64,000 nt of DNA from Streptococcus cristatus. Lineage in GTDB: Bacteria; Bacillota; Bacilli; Lactobacillales; Streptococcaceae. The stretch covers positions 48,240 through 112,239 of the forward strand of contig NZ_RJNA01000002.1 in the NCBI RefSeq assembly GCF_003943815.1, read 5' to 3'. Position 1 is the stretch's first letter. Each line of letters begins with the position of its first letter. Below, one piece after another: positions 1 through 8,704 of the stretch. The notes beneath the pieces were generated by a model. That model worked only from the letters and a program-made list of their open reading frames with translations, was not told the DNA's origin and did not search any database. The translations under genes were made by a program, and so were the position numbers.

Positions 1-43
1 ATTCCAGACTGGGTACTTACAGTCATTTTATTTCATAATTAAA

Positions 44-62
44 TAATTTGATAGTCAAATTA
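44..62. promoter_or_regulatory. FabT operator (fatty-acid synthesis regulator)
   Basis: The sequence is a perfect inverted repeat, TAATTTGA-TAG-TCAAATTA. It matches the known streptococcal FabT box (TTTGA, a few bases, TCAAA). FabT is a MarR-type repressor that controls the fab genes with acyl-ACP as corepressor. In pneumococcus the fabM/fabT operon lies divergently from this same aspartate kinase, so the site probably belongs to a minus-strand fabM-type gene just left of the window. A minus-strand extended -10 (TGC-TAGAAT, plus positions 68-73) lies beside it. The target gene is inferred because it is not in the window. Confidence 0.75.
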
Positions 63-181
63 CATTTATTCTAGCATAAAAGATGTAAGAAAGAAAACAA
101 AAACTGGAAAATTTGATTTTATATTCGTTTTTTGCTTTTTTTTTTGAAACAAATTTACATAAAGCAGTGCTTCTGATAGAT

Positions 182-210
182 TTGCAAAATTTTCAGAATT
201 TTGTTATAAT
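182..210 (+). promoter_or_regulatory. Aspartate kinase promoter with CodY-like box in the spacer
   Basis: TTGCAA (182-187) and TATAAT (205-210) are separated by exactly 17 bases, a near-consensus vegetative promoter. The spacer contains AATTTTCAGAATTTT (188-202), which matches the CodY box AATTTTCWGAAAATT at 13 of 15 positions. CodY bound there would block RNA polymerase. This is consistent with control of aspartate-family amino acid synthesis by branched-chain amino acids. Confidence 0.75.
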
Positions 211-238
211 TTTTCCTAAATCATGTTTAGGAGTTTCT

Positions 239-1606
239 ATGAAAGTTGTAAAATTTGGCGGAAGTTCACTTGCTTCTGCTTCACAATTAGAAAAAGTCTT
301 ACATATTGTAAAGTCTGATGCTGAGCGTCGTTTCGTCGTCGTTTCCGCACCAGGAAAAAGAGATGACCAAGATACAAAAGTCACCGATGCCCTGATTAAG
401 TATTATCGCCAGTACATTGCAGGAAATGATGTCTCCAAGGAGCAAAATTGGATTATTAAGCGCTACTCCGATATGGTCTCTGAGCTAGGTCTAAAATCTG
501 CAATTATTGAAAAGATCTCTAAGAGCATCATCTCCCTAGCTACTCTGCCAATTGAGAATAATGAATTTCTTTACGATACTTTCCTAGCAGCTGGTGAAAA
601 CAACAATGCTAAGCTCATCGCAGCTTACTTTAACCACAATGGCATTCCGGCTCGCTACGTGCATCCTAGAGAAGCTGGACTAGTGGTTTCAAGCGAACCA
701 GGTAATGCTCGGATCCTTCCTTCAAGCTATGATAAATTGGAAGAACTAATCCATTCCGATGAAGTCCTTGTCATCCCTGGCTTCTTCGGTGTCACTCAAG
801 ATGGACAGATCTGTACTTTTTCTCGTGGTGGCTCAGATATTACAGGGTCAATTATTGCAGCTGGTGTCAAAGCTGATGTCTATGAAAACTTCACTGATGT
901 AGACGGCATCTTTGCTGCTCACCCTGGGATTATTCATAAGCCACGCTCTATCGCTGAGCTTACTTACCGTGAAATGCGAGAATTAGCCTATGCAGGTTTT
1001 ACTGTCCTTCACGATGAAGCTCTGCTTCCAGCCTATCGCGGAAAAATTCCACTCGTTATCAAAAATACCAACAATCCAGAGCACCCTGGTACTCGCATTG
1101 TCCATAAACATAGCGAAGATCATCCTCCTGTTGTAGGAATCGCTGGTGATTCTGGCTTCGTAAGTATTAACATGTCCAAGTATCTCATGAACCGAGAAGT
1201 TGGATTTGGCCGAAAGGCGCTTCAGATTTTGGAAGATTTAAATATCGGTTGGGAGCATATGCCAACAGGAATCGATGATCTTTCCATCATTCTTCGCGAA
1301 CGTGAATTAACTCCAATTAAAGAAGAAGAGATTCTACGCCAGCTTGTACAAAAAGCAGAAGTAGACTACGCTGAGATTGAGCATGATCTTTCTATCATCA
1401 TGATTGTCGGCGAAAAAATGAAAAGTCATATCGGGGTAACTGCTACTGCGACTAGAGCTCTTTCTGACAACAAAATCAATATCCAAATGATGTCACAAGG
1501 TTCCAGTGAAGTTTCTATCATGTTTGTTGTCAATAAGAACCAAGAAAAAGAAGCCATCCGTGCTTTATATAAAGCATTCTTTGGCAACTCAGAAAGCAAT
1601 GAATAA
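239..1606 (+). CDS. Aspartate kinase
   Basis: Phosphorylates aspartate, the first step to lysine, threonine, methionine and diaminopimelate. The product is 455 residues, normal for the monofunctional enzyme. It opens with the family signature KFGGSS (residues 5-10) and has the catalytic-core segment SRGGSD near residue 198. The last ~130 residues are two ACT regulatory domains (for example the segment starting VGEKMKSHIGVTATA). The ATG at 239 is preceded by AGGAG at 229-233; an open frame extends upstream to 113, but that part overlaps the promoter and has no ribosome binding site. The gene is monocistronic, ends in a strong terminator, and is divergent from the presumed fab operon. The paralogue type (lysC versus thrA/yclM) cannot be fixed from the sequence alone. 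Confidence 0.95.
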   Translation: MKVVKFGGSSLASASQLEKVLHIVKSDAERRFVVVSAPGKRDDQDTKVTDALIKYYRQYIAGNDVSKEQNWIIKRYSDMVSELGLKSAIIEKISKSIISLATLPIENNEFLYDTFLAAGENNNAKLIAAYFNHNGIPARYVHPREAGLVVSSEPGNARILPSSYDKLEELIHSDEVLVIPGFFGVTQDGQICTFSRGGSDITGSIIAAGVKADVYENFTDVDGIFAAHPGIIHKPRSIAELTYREMRELAYAGFTVLHDEALLPAYRGKIPLVIKNTNNPEHPGTRIVHKHSEDHPPVVGIAGDSGFVSINMSKYLMNREVGFGRKALQILEDLNIGWEHMPTGIDDLSIILRERELTPIKEEEILRQLVQKAEVDYAEIEHDLSIIMIVGEKMKSHIGVTATATRALSDNKINIQMMSQGSSEVSIMFVVNKNQEKEAIRALYKAFFGNSESNE

Positions 1607-1624
1607 ACCGAATAAATAAACAAC

Positions 1625-1660
1625 AAAGACCTAGCTCTATGTGGAGCCAGGTCTTTCCTT
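1625..1660. terminator. Bidirectional terminator, aspartate kinase / EamA gene
   Basis: Stem AAAGACCTAGCTC (1625-1637) pairs with GAGCCAGGTCTTT (1644-1656), with a T-rich tail on both strands. It lies between the convergent aspartate kinase and EamA genes. Confidence 0.85.
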
Positions 1661-1672
1661 ATTCTTTCTTGC

Positions 1673-2584
1673 TTATAATAAACCTTTTTTCTTTTCCAAG
1701 ATCAGGTCTTTGACAGATATCAACAGGACAGCCAGCAAAATCATGCCCATACCTACAAAATCAAGCAGATAAAAGCGTTCATTCATAATGACAAAGGCAA
1801 AGAAGACCGCTGAAATTGGCTCAATCGAGGCTAGGAGGCTAGATTTGACAGGACCGACCAAGCTTGTTCCCTTCAAAAAGACGGTGTAAGCAAAGATTGT
1901 TCCAATGACAATGATGCCGACCAAGGCCAGAAGGATATCCGAACGGACTTGCCACTGATGCTGGAAAATACCGCTAAAAGGAAGGAGCAAGATACCTGCA
2001 ATGGTCATGCCAATCCCGATGACCAGCATGCTTCCCCACCTTTTAATGAGCTCAATCGGCAACAGAATATATAGCGCGTATGTAAAGGCCGAAAAAACAC
2101 CTAAAAATAAGCCTTTTGGCGTCATCGAGAGCTGATTGACCTGACCGTGGGTCGCAATCAGAAAGGTTCCACCTATGGCTAGAATCATTGAACAAATCTG
2201 AGCCACAGTCGGTGCTACTCTGTCTTTGATACAAGTGTATGCCAAAACACCAACAGGACAGAGATATTGTAAGACCGTTGCTGTTCCTGCATTCGTCTCA
2301 TGAATGGCCGCTAAATATGCATATTGATTGATGAATAAGCCTAAGACTGCAAAAATTAAAATGTGTAGTAGAGAATTCTTGTCTTTCCAAATCTCCTTAA
2401 AAGAATCTTTATTTGTCGCATAAGCCAACATCATCAAAACCAAACCCGCTAGCAACAAGCGCACATTGGTCAAGCTCAGTGCCGAAAAACCATGCACCAT
2501 CAGATATTGACCACTTGTTCCCGATAAGCCCCAAGCAATTCCCGCAGCCAAGGTATAAAGGGTTCCCCTTAAAACTTTTGACAT
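1673..2584 (-). CDS. EamA/DMT-family transporter
   Basis: A 303-residue integral membrane protein with about ten hydrophobic helices in two homologous halves, the layout of EamA (drug/metabolite) exporters. Early motifs include AAGIAWGLSGTSGQY, and the second half contains GTSLVGPVKSSLLASIEPI, typical of the repeated EamA domain. The substrate cannot be told from sequence; amino acids or other metabolites are usual. The ATG at 2584 (protein starts MSKVLRG) is preceded by AGAGG; the frame runs 15 codons further without a start signal. An extended -10 (TGT-TATAAT, minus strand) lies just upstream near 2613-2618. The gene is transcribed alone and convergently with aspartate kinase. Confidence 0.85.
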   Translation of the reverse strand: MSKVLRGTLYTLAAGIAWGLSGTSGQYLMVHGFSALSLTNVRLLLAGLVLMMLAYATNKDSFKEIWKDKNSLLHILIFAVLGLFINQYAYLAAIHETNAGTATVLQYLCPVGVLAYTCIKDRVAPTVAQICSMILAIGGTFLIATHGQVNQLSMTPKGLFLGVFSAFTYALYILLPIELIKRWGSMLVIGIGMTIAGILLLPFSGIFQHQWQVRSDILLALVGIIVIGTIFAYTVFLKGTSLVGPVKSSLLASIEPISAVFFAFVIMNERFYLLDFVGMGMILLAVLLISVKDLILEKKKGLL

Positions 2585-2633
2585 CCCAAACCTCTTTCTG
2601 TTAGCTTTGATCATTATAACATAAACCATAAAG

Positions 2634-2661
2634 AAAAATCAGTCTGTTTCGACTGATTTTT
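2634..2661 (-). terminator. Terminator downstream of the frameshifted small gene
   Basis: AAAAATCAGTC (2634-2644) and GACTGATTTTT (2651-2661) form an 11-bp stem with a short loop and flanking A/T runs. It serves minus-strand transcription from the 2.7-3.4 kb pair. Confidence 0.8.
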
Positions 2662-2687
2662 TATGATTTAGCTGAGCTTAAAGATGT

Positions 2688-2980
2688 TTAATTCTCTATC
2701 TCAAGAAGTAGATAAGGCAGACCTAAGATATGCCCAATAATTCCTAGCATAGCCCGCATTCCAGAAGCTGTAACGAGTACTTTCTGGCCATCTTTCACTT
2801 GAATCTTATGAGATTTCATAAAACTTTGTCCAACCTGTAGTTCAGCACTGTCTCCCTCAAAAGTCAGCGTTTTACTTTCATCATTCGCAAGTTTATCCAC
2901 AAGTTGACCATTAGATATACCGCAACATTTTGGGCAACTCCAACTATACCCGTAGAACGCGTAATTGTAAATTTTGACAT
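2688..2980 (-). pseudogene. Frameshifted small membrane protein, paralogue of the next gene
   Basis: The open frame 2688-2900 encodes 70 residues, but it is the tail of a longer gene. An ATG at 2980, preceded by GGGAG, begins MSKFTITRSTGIVGVAQNV and runs in a different frame until about 2910. There the alignment to the neighbouring protein (NFPILINGQ versus NVAVY-NGQ) shows that one base is missing. Restoring one base gives a 97-residue protein with an N-terminal beta-rich domain and a C-terminal hydrophobic segment (MLGIIGHILGLPYLLLEI). Total length 293 nt is one short of a multiple of three. No known function. It could be a real inactivation or a sequencing error. Confidence 0.75.
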
Positions 2981-3028
2981 CAAAGACTCCCTTACTTCAA
3001 TCCAGCCTATCAACAAAAACTTTTCAGT

Positions 3029-3385
3029 TTATTCTTCAATCCTAGCTGAGTAAAAAGGCAGAAGAAACATTAAAGCCATAGCAAGAAGCAATAAAATTGC
3101 ACGCACTAGGCCACCAAAGAACAGGCCGAGCAATAAAACTCCTAGACAGCTAGAAAAATTCGTAAAATTCGTTTCAACCAACAAGGTTTGCCCTGCTTTA
3201 ACTGTCACTGGCTTGGTTCTCATAGGAGCAGCTCCTACACGAACAACAGCTTCTTCTCCCTCAATAGGAAAGACAGCCTCGTCACCATTCTGGATTGTAC
3301 CAACCTTTTGACCATTGATTAAAATTGGAAAATTCCCAATAATCCCTACAAAACCTGTTCCACGTTTTACTTTAATTTCTGACAT
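3029..3385 (-). CDS. Small membrane protein of unknown function
   Basis: 118 residues. The first ~75 residues are predicted beta-rich (MSEIKVKRGTGFVGIIGNF, then a KVGTIQNGDEAVFPIEGEE stretch). Residues ~80-112 are strongly hydrophobic (LGVLLLGLFFGGLVRAILLL and following), so it probably sits in the membrane with a soluble N-terminal domain. The start is preceded by AAGGAG (TAAAGGAGTCCTTATG-like context). It is homologous over its length to the frameshifted gene 50 bases downstream, so the two are a tandem duplication. I do not recognise a named family. Confidence 0.7.
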   Translation of the reverse strand: MSEIKVKRGTGFVGIIGNFPILINGQKVGTIQNGDEAVFPIEGEEAVVRVGAAPMRTKPVTVKAGQTLLVETNFTNFSSCLGVLLLGLFFGGLVRAILLLLAMALMFLLPFYSARIEE

Positions 3386-3441
3386 AAGGACTCCTTTATT
3401 TTTTATCTATTTTACCATAAGTTCCATTCAAATAAAAGGTA

Positions 3442-3465
3442 AAAACCAGCCTCACGACTGGTTTT
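3442..3465 (-). terminator. Terminator of the gatCAB operon
   Basis: AAAACCAG (3442-3449) pairs with CTGGTTTT (3458-3465), followed on the minus strand by a T-rich run. It lies ten bases past the gatB stop. Confidence 0.8.
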
Positions 3466-3475
3466 CCCCTTATTT

Positions 3476-4909
3476 CTAAAGTTTTTCCAACTCTTCATTG
3501 AGCAATTTTTGTGCTACTTGCGGGTTGGCTTGACCCTTGGTAGCCTTCATCAATTGACCGATCAAGGACTTGGCCGCATTCTTGTTTCCGCCCTTATAGT
3601 CATTGATGGCTTTTTCATTATCCGCAAAGACTTGCTGGATAATAGGAAGAAGTTGAGCAGGGTCTGAGATTTGAATCAGGCCTGCTTTTTGTACATATTC
3701 CTTAGCAGAACCGCCATTTTTAGCCAGATGGACAAAGACCTTCTTGGCAATCTTAGAGGAAATTGTGCCATCTGCAATCAGCGCAATCATCTCAGTCAGG
3801 TTCTCAGGTGTCAGCTCAATCTCAGAGATGGTCTTGCCTTCGGCATTGAGGTATTGAGCCACTTCTCCTTGGAGCCAGTTAGAGACAGATTTAGCATCGC
3901 CACCTGCCGCAACAGCTGCTTCAAAGAAGTCTGACACAGCCTTCGTAGCTGTCAGCTGCTTGGCATCGTAGTCAGACAGACCGTAGTCGCCCACATACTT
4001 GGCACGGCGCTCTTTTGGAAAGGCTGGCAGGCTACTGCGCACTTGCTCAATCCAAGCATCTTCGATCTCAAAGATAGGCAGATCAGGCTCTGGGAAGTAA
4101 CGATAGTCAGCCGAACCTTCCTTGACCCGCATGAGCAGAGTTTCGCCAGTTGCTTCATCATAGCGACGGGTTTCCTGACGGATTTGACCGCCACTGCGTA
4201 GGATTTCTGCCTGGCGTTTTTCCTCAAATGCCAGACCCTTACGGACAAAGTTGAAGGAATTAAGGTTTTTCAGCTCAGTCTTAGTACCAAATTCTTCCTG
4301 ACCGTAAGGACGGATGGAAATATTGGCATCGACCCGCATGGAGCCCTCTTCCATCTTGACATCCGAAATGCCCGTGTACTGAATGATTTCCTTGAGGGCA
4401 GTCAGATAGGCATAGGCTTCTTCTGGACTGCGCATATCCGCTTCGGATACAATCTCAATCAGAGGCACCCCTTGACGGTTGAGGTCCACATAAGAATAGC
4501 CGTCACTACCGTGGGTATTTTTTCCTGCATCTTCTTCCAAGTGGGCCCGCTCGATACGGATTTTCTTGGTCGTGCCATCTTCTAGCTCAATCTCAATCCA
4601 GCCATTGTAGCCAATCGGCTCATCAAACTGAGAAATTTGATAGGCTTTTGGATTGTCCGGATAGAAGTAATTCTTGCGGTCAAAGTGCATCTTCTGGTGA
4701 ATATCCATGTTCAAAGCCAGAGCAGCCTTGATACCATAGTCAATGACACCCTTATTCATAACAGGTAGAACACCTGGGAAGGACCAGTCAATGATATTGG
4801 TGTTGGCATTAGGATCTTCACCGAAGTGAGCTGGAGCTGGTGAGAAAATTTTTGAATTGGTCTTCAATTCAACATGGACTTCCAGTCCGATAACTGTTTC
4901 AAAGTTCAT
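3476..4909 (-). CDS. gatB: Aspartyl/glutamyl-tRNA(Asn/Gln) amidotransferase subunit B
   Basis: GatB binds misacylated Glu-tRNA(Gln) or Asp-tRNA(Asn), phosphorylates the acyl group and transfers ammonia delivered by GatA. 477 residues, the usual length. The N-terminus carries the signature [15 protein letters not shown], with [16 protein letters not shown] near residue 145, and the C-terminal YqeY-like tRNA-binding domain follows ([14 protein letters not shown]). Its ATG shares one base with the gatA stop (TAATG), so the two are translationally coupled. It is the last gene of aspS-gatC-gatA-gatB and ends at a terminator. Confidence 0.98.
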   Translation of the reverse strand: MNFETVIGLEVHVELKTNSKIFSPAPAHFGEDPNANTNIIDWSFPGVLPVMNKGVIDYGIKAALALNMDIHQKMHFDRKNYFYPDNPKAYQISQFDEPIGYNGWIEIELEDGTTKKIRIERAHLEEDAGKNTHGSDGYSYVDLNRQGVPLIEIVSEADMRSPEEAYAYLTALKEIIQYTGISDVKMEEGSMRVDANISIRPYGQEEFGTKTELKNLNSFNFVRKGLAFEEKRQAEILRSGGQIRQETRRYDEATGETLLMRVKEGSADYRYFPEPDLPIFEIEDAWIEQVRSSLPAFPKERRAKYVGDYGLSDYDAKQLTATKAVSDFFEAAVAAGGDAKSVSNWLQGEVAQYLNAEGKTISEIELTPENLTEMIALIADGTISSKIAKKVFVHLAKNGGSAKEYVQKAGLIQISDPAQLLPIIQQVFADNEKAINDYKGGNKNAAKSLIGQLMKATKGQANPQVAQKLLNEELEKL

Positions 4910-6375
4910 TATTTTTCACCTCCAAAGATAACTGGCTGCTGTTTGTGATAGTCAGTCGTCGCTTCAAATGCTGCGGCTGCCTGATAGATGGTCGCTTCAT
5001 CGAAGTGGTTCCCAATCAGCTGCAGGCCGACAGGAAGACCATCTGCAAAGCCAGCTGGGATTGAAATGCCCGGCAGGCCAGCCAGATTGACTGGAATGGT
5101 CAAAAGGTCAGCCAAATACATGGCCACAGGATCCTGGTTTTGGCTGCCCAAGTCATAAGCAACCGTTGGTGCAGTTGGACCTAAGATCAAATCATATTTT
5201 TCAAATACCTTGGCAAAATCTTGCATAATCAAGGTACGAACCTGACCAGCTTTCTTGAAGTAAGCATCGTAGTAACCAGATGACAAACTGAAAGTACCCA
5301 GCATGATGCGGCGTTTCACCTCTTCACCAAAGCCTTCGCTACGAGATTTGACATAGACATCTTCTAGATTTTCAATTCCTTCTGCGCGGTAGCCATAGCG
5401 AATACCGTCAAAGCGCTGCAGGTTAGAGCTGGCTTCAGAGGAAGCGATGATATAGTAAACAGCCACGCCATACTTGCTGTGGGGCAGGCTCACTTCTTCA
5501 ACAATCGCACCTAGACTTTCCAAGTGCTTGGCTGCTGCCAAAATTGTTTCCTTGACCTTGCTGTCAATTCCCTCACCCATGTATTCCTTAGGCAAGGCAA
5601 TCTTCATACCCTTGATGTCTTGGCCAATTTTGCTAGTAAAGTCTGGCACTGCTTCTTGTGATGATGTCGAATCCTTAGGATCATTACCAGAAATAACATT
5701 CAAAAGCTGGGCATTTTCCTTAACCGTCTGAGAGAAAGGCCCAATCTGGTCTAAAGAAGAACCAAAAGCAATGAGACCAAAACGAGAAACCCGTCCGTAA
5801 GTTGGTTTGAGGCCGACTACACCGTTAAAGGAAGCAGGCTGGCGAATAGAACCACCCGTATCTGAACCTAGTGATAGACGAACCTGACCAGAGGCAACTG
5901 CTGTCGCTGAACCACCAGATGATCCGCCAGGAACCTTGCTACTGTCCCAAGCATTCTTAGTCGTCTTAAAGTAAGAGTTTTCGCTGGAACCACCCATGGC
6001 GAACTCGTCCATGTTGGTCTTCCCGACGATAATCATATCCTTACCATAGAGCTTTTCTACACTGGTTGCATCGAAAATCGGCTTATAATTGTAGAGTATC
6101 TTGGAGGCAGCCGTCGTCAAGATTCCCTTGGTTGAGATATTGTCCTTAACTGCCAGCGGAATCCCGCTCATGAGATTGTCAGCATCAATGCCCTTGGCAT
6201 CCAGAGCCGCAGCCTGTGCCAAAGCTTCTTCTTCGCTGATAGTGATGAAACTGTCCACGGCAGCTTCACGTTCTTTGATGTCTGCCAAAGTCGCCTGAGT
6301 TAACTCTACTGCAGAAATTTCTTTCTTGACCAGCAAATCATGCAACTCTTCAATGGTCTTGTGATTAAAAGTCAT
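4909..6375 (-). CDS. gatA: Aspartyl/glutamyl-tRNA(Asn/Gln) amidotransferase subunit A
   Basis: Glutaminase subunit of GatCAB: it releases ammonia from glutamine and channels it to GatB. 488 residues with the amidase-signature Ser-cisSer-Lys triad visible: K77 in PLAVKDN, S152 in PGGSSGG, and S176 in DTGGSIRQP. These positions agree to within two residues with characterised GatA enzymes. The gene overlaps both neighbours by one base (TAATG at each junction), which keeps A, B and C in fixed ratio. Confidence 0.98.
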   Translation of the reverse strand: MTFNHKTIEELHDLLVKKEISAVELTQATLADIKEREAAVDSFITISEEEALAQAAALDAKGIDADNLMSGIPLAVKDNISTKGILTTAASKILYNYKPIFDATSVEKLYGKDMIIVGKTNMDEFAMGGSSENSYFKTTKNAWDSSKVPGGSSGGSATAVASGQVRLSLGSDTGGSIRQPASFNGVVGLKPTYGRVSRFGLIAFGSSLDQIGPFSQTVKENAQLLNVISGNDPKDSTSSQEAVPDFTSKIGQDIKGMKIALPKEYMGEGIDSKVKETILAAAKHLESLGAIVEEVSLPHSKYGVAVYYIIASSEASSNLQRFDGIRYGYRAEGIENLEDVYVKSRSEGFGEEVKRRIMLGTFSLSSGYYDAYFKKAGQVRTLIMQDFAKVFEKYDLILGPTAPTVAYDLGSQNQDPVAMYLADLLTIPVNLAGLPGISIPAGFADGLPVGLQLIGNHFDEATIYQAAAAFEATTDYHKQQPVIFGGEK

Positions 6376-6677
6376 TAGGCATCTCCTCCGTCATCTAGGA
6401 TGGCAGGCACTTTGATGTAGCCCCGCTCTTTTTCAGGTACATTTTGGAAAAGCTCTTCCCGGTTCCAGCCTGGCTGAGCCACATCTTCTCGCATATAGTT
6501 GATGTTAGCTGCCACATTGGAAGTGAAAGGCACACCCTCCGTATCCACTTCATTGAGCAATTCGACCATGTCGACAATTTTAGACAAGGTTGTCGCAAAC
6601 TCAGCTGTCTCTTCTGGTGAAAAAGCCAGTTTTGACAGTTTTGCAACGTGACTTACTTCTTCTTGAGTAATCTTCAT
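6375..6677 (-). CDS. gatC: Aspartyl/glutamyl-tRNA(Asn/Gln) amidotransferase subunit C
   Basis: 100-residue belt subunit that wraps around the GatA-GatB interface and stabilises the complex. It begins [19 protein letters not shown], the classical GatC N-terminus, and ends in a [10 protein letters not shown] segment. ATG is preceded by AAAGGAATCAGAG. It follows aspS after a 200-base leader that carries its own candidate promoter and several small hairpins. Confidence 0.96.
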   Translation of the reverse strand: MKITQEEVSHVAKLSKLAFSPEETAEFATTLSKIVDMVELLNEVDTEGVPFTSNVAANINYMREDVAQPGWNREELFQNVPEKERGYIKVPAILDDGGDA

Positions 6678-6786
6678 CTCTGATTCCTTTCATAAGATAG
6701 ACGAGCATGAATACCGACCGAAAACGATAAATCTAAGAAAGATCTTTGTTTTCGAAGTATTTAACTCGCATTGTTTTGCTAAGATA

Positions 6787-6891
6787 GAGGCACTAAGCTC
6801 TCTTAGCTGCGACCTCTTTCTTTGACTTCTTCCTGATTTCTTCAGGAATTCACATCATTTCATTTTACCATATTTCCGGCTAATTCTTCAA
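6787..6891 (-). promoter_or_regulatory. Candidate internal promoter and structured leader before gatC
   Basis: On the minus strand TTGAAG (plus 6886-6891, inside the aspS end) and TAAAAT (6862-6867) are 18 bases apart. Downstream lie hairpin TCCTGA/TCAGGA (6831-6847) and a larger imperfect hairpin (6787-6816, arms GAGG/CCTC and CTAAG/CTTAG). Neither hairpin has a U-run, so they are not obvious terminators. gatCAB may therefore be transcribed both from the T-box promoter and from this site. Confidence 0.4.
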
Positions 6892-8616
6892 TTCCAAATA
6901 CAGTTCTTTAAGCTGTCTTTGGTTCACCAAACTCGGACTTTCCAACATAGGGTCAAAGCCAGTACCATTTTTAGGAAAGGAAATGACCTGGCGGATATTT
7001 TCTTCCCCAGCCAAAATCATAACTAGACGATCTAAGCCCAGAGCCAAGCCACCGTGTGGTGGGAAGCCGTACTCCAAGGCTTCTAGGAAGAAACCAAAGT
7101 CCCGCTCATAGTCTTCTCGGCTCATGCCCAATAGCTCAAACATCGCTTCCTGATCCTTCCGATCATGAATCCGCAGACTCCCACCGCCAATTTCATAGCC
7201 ATTCAAGACGATGTCATAAGCGTGACTGCGGAATTGGTCTGGCTCCTGACCTTCTTCAAAAATACCCTGTGTGAAAGGATGGTGCATGGCTTGATACCGG
7301 TTTTGGTCTTCATTCCACTCCAACAGCGGCCAATCCACAACCCAGAGGAAATGAAGTAGGCTTGGGTCAATCAAATCCAAAGTTTTTGCGACTTCTATGC
7401 GCAGATGTCCCAAAGCTTCCTGAGCCCGACGCTTCTTGGCCATGACTAGCAGAATCAAGTCTCCATCCTTGGCCTCAAAACGTGCTAGTAAATCCTGACT
7501 CTCAGCCTCAAAGGTGCTAGCCAAATCTCCAACCAACTGGCCATTTTCAACTTTTAGACTGGCAAAACGACTGCAGCCAAATTCCTTCATTTCCTGATAG
7601 TAGTGACTCAGCTGTTTCTTGCTAAAAGCACTAGCTGCATCTGGCACACAGATTCCCATCACTTCCTCTTGGCTATCCAAGGCTTTCTTGATGAGAAGCG
7701 AGTCATTGGACTGGCACAAATCCGTCAAACTCTTCAGCTCTAAACCAAAGCGTGTATCTGGCTTGTCAGAGCCGAAGCGGCCCATAGCCTCTTCATAGCT
7801 GATAGTTGGAAAAGCTTCCGTCAGCTCTAAACCATGAGTTTTCTTAACGACAGCCTTGAGCATAGCTTCAACCAGAGCTCGGATTTCTTCCTCGCTGGCA
7901 AAACTCAGCTCCAAGTCCACCTGAGTAAACTCTGGCTGACGATCGCCCCGCAAGTCTTCATCGCGGAAGCAACGAACAATCTGATAATAACGCTCAAGCC
8001 CAGCTCCCATCAGCAACTGCTTGAGCATCTGTGGACTCTGTGGCAAGGCGTAGAACTGATTTTTAAAGACCCGACTAGGAACTAAGAAATCCCTAGCCCC
8101 TTCTGGTGTTGACTTGGTCAGATAAGGCGTCTCCACTTCCAAAAAGTCCAAACCGTTTAAATATTCCCGAATGGTTGAGGTGACCTGATGGCGCAGTTTG
8201 AGGTTATGTGTCATCTTCTCACGGCGCAAGTCCAGGTAGCGGTATTTCTGACGCAGATCTTCCCCTGTATGGGCATGCTGATCCAACTCAAAAGGCAGAG
8301 GCTTACTGCTAGCAATAACCTCAATCTTTTCAGCCCTCAGCTCAACCTTACCAGACTTGATGGACTTATTGACAAAACGCTCTTCCCGCTGAACGACTTT
8401 CCCCGTCACTGCAATGACATCCTCTTTGCCAATGTCTTCCAGCTTAGCAAAATCTTCAATCTCACCGCCAACGAAGACCTGCAGCAAGCCCTCACGGTCC
8501 CGTAATTCAATAAAGGCTAGCTTGCCGTGATTGCGGATATTGGCTACCCAGCCAGTTGCGGTCATGGTCTGTCCGACCTGCTCTAAACCGTAGTTTCCGA
8601 TAAAAATTTCTTTCAT
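6880..8616 (-). CDS. aspS: Aspartyl-tRNA synthetase, probably non-discriminating
   Basis: Charges tRNA(Asp) and, if non-discriminating, tRNA(Asn) with aspartate. 578 residues, normal bacterial type. It has an N-terminal OB anticodon-binding domain, class II motif 2 (FRDEDLRGDRQPEFTQVDLE), a GAD insertion domain, and motif 3 (GLALGLDRLVMILAG). Residue 30 is His in WVANIRNHGK. In studied bacterial enzymes His here goes with relaxed tRNA choice, while Leu goes with discrimination, so this supports Asp-tRNA(Asn) formation. The gene is headed by a T-box riboswitch and followed by gatCAB, which would amidate Asp-tRNA(Asn). The discrimination call is inference. Confidence 0.95.
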   Translation of the reverse strand: MKEIFIGNYGLEQVGQTMTATGWVANIRNHGKLAFIELRDREGLLQVFVGGEIEDFAKLEDIGKEDVIAVTGKVVQREERFVNKSIKSGKVELRAEKIEVIASSKPLPFELDQHAHTGEDLRQKYRYLDLRREKMTHNLKLRHQVTSTIREYLNGLDFLEVETPYLTKSTPEGARDFLVPSRVFKNQFYALPQSPQMLKQLLMGAGLERYYQIVRCFRDEDLRGDRQPEFTQVDLELSFASEEEIRALVEAMLKAVVKKTHGLELTEAFPTISYEEAMGRFGSDKPDTRFGLELKSLTDLCQSNDSLLIKKALDSQEEVMGICVPDAASAFSKKQLSHYYQEMKEFGCSRFASLKVENGQLVGDLASTFEAESQDLLARFEAKDGDLILLVMAKKRRAQEALGHLRIEVAKTLDLIDPSLLHFLWVVDWPLLEWNEDQNRYQAMHHPFTQGIFEEGQEPDQFRSHAYDIVLNGYEIGGGSLRIHDRKDQEAMFELLGMSREDYERDFGFFLEALEYGFPPHGGLALGLDRLVMILAGEENIRQVISFPKNGTGFDPMLESPSLVNQRQLKELYLELKN

Positions 8617-8704
8617 ATACTTTCCCTCTCACATCAATTTGTAGCTTCGCCCTGTTGTTCAGGATATTACCACGTTCTTCCATCGTCTTCACTTGAATAG
8701 CGGC

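Noticed and set aside
113-238. N-terminal extension of aspartate kinase
   Set aside because: It covers the promoter, has no binding site, and the family starts at MKVVKFGG.
6787-6816. Terminator between aspS and gatC
   Set aside because: The hairpin is not followed by a T-run on the transcribed (minus) strand.
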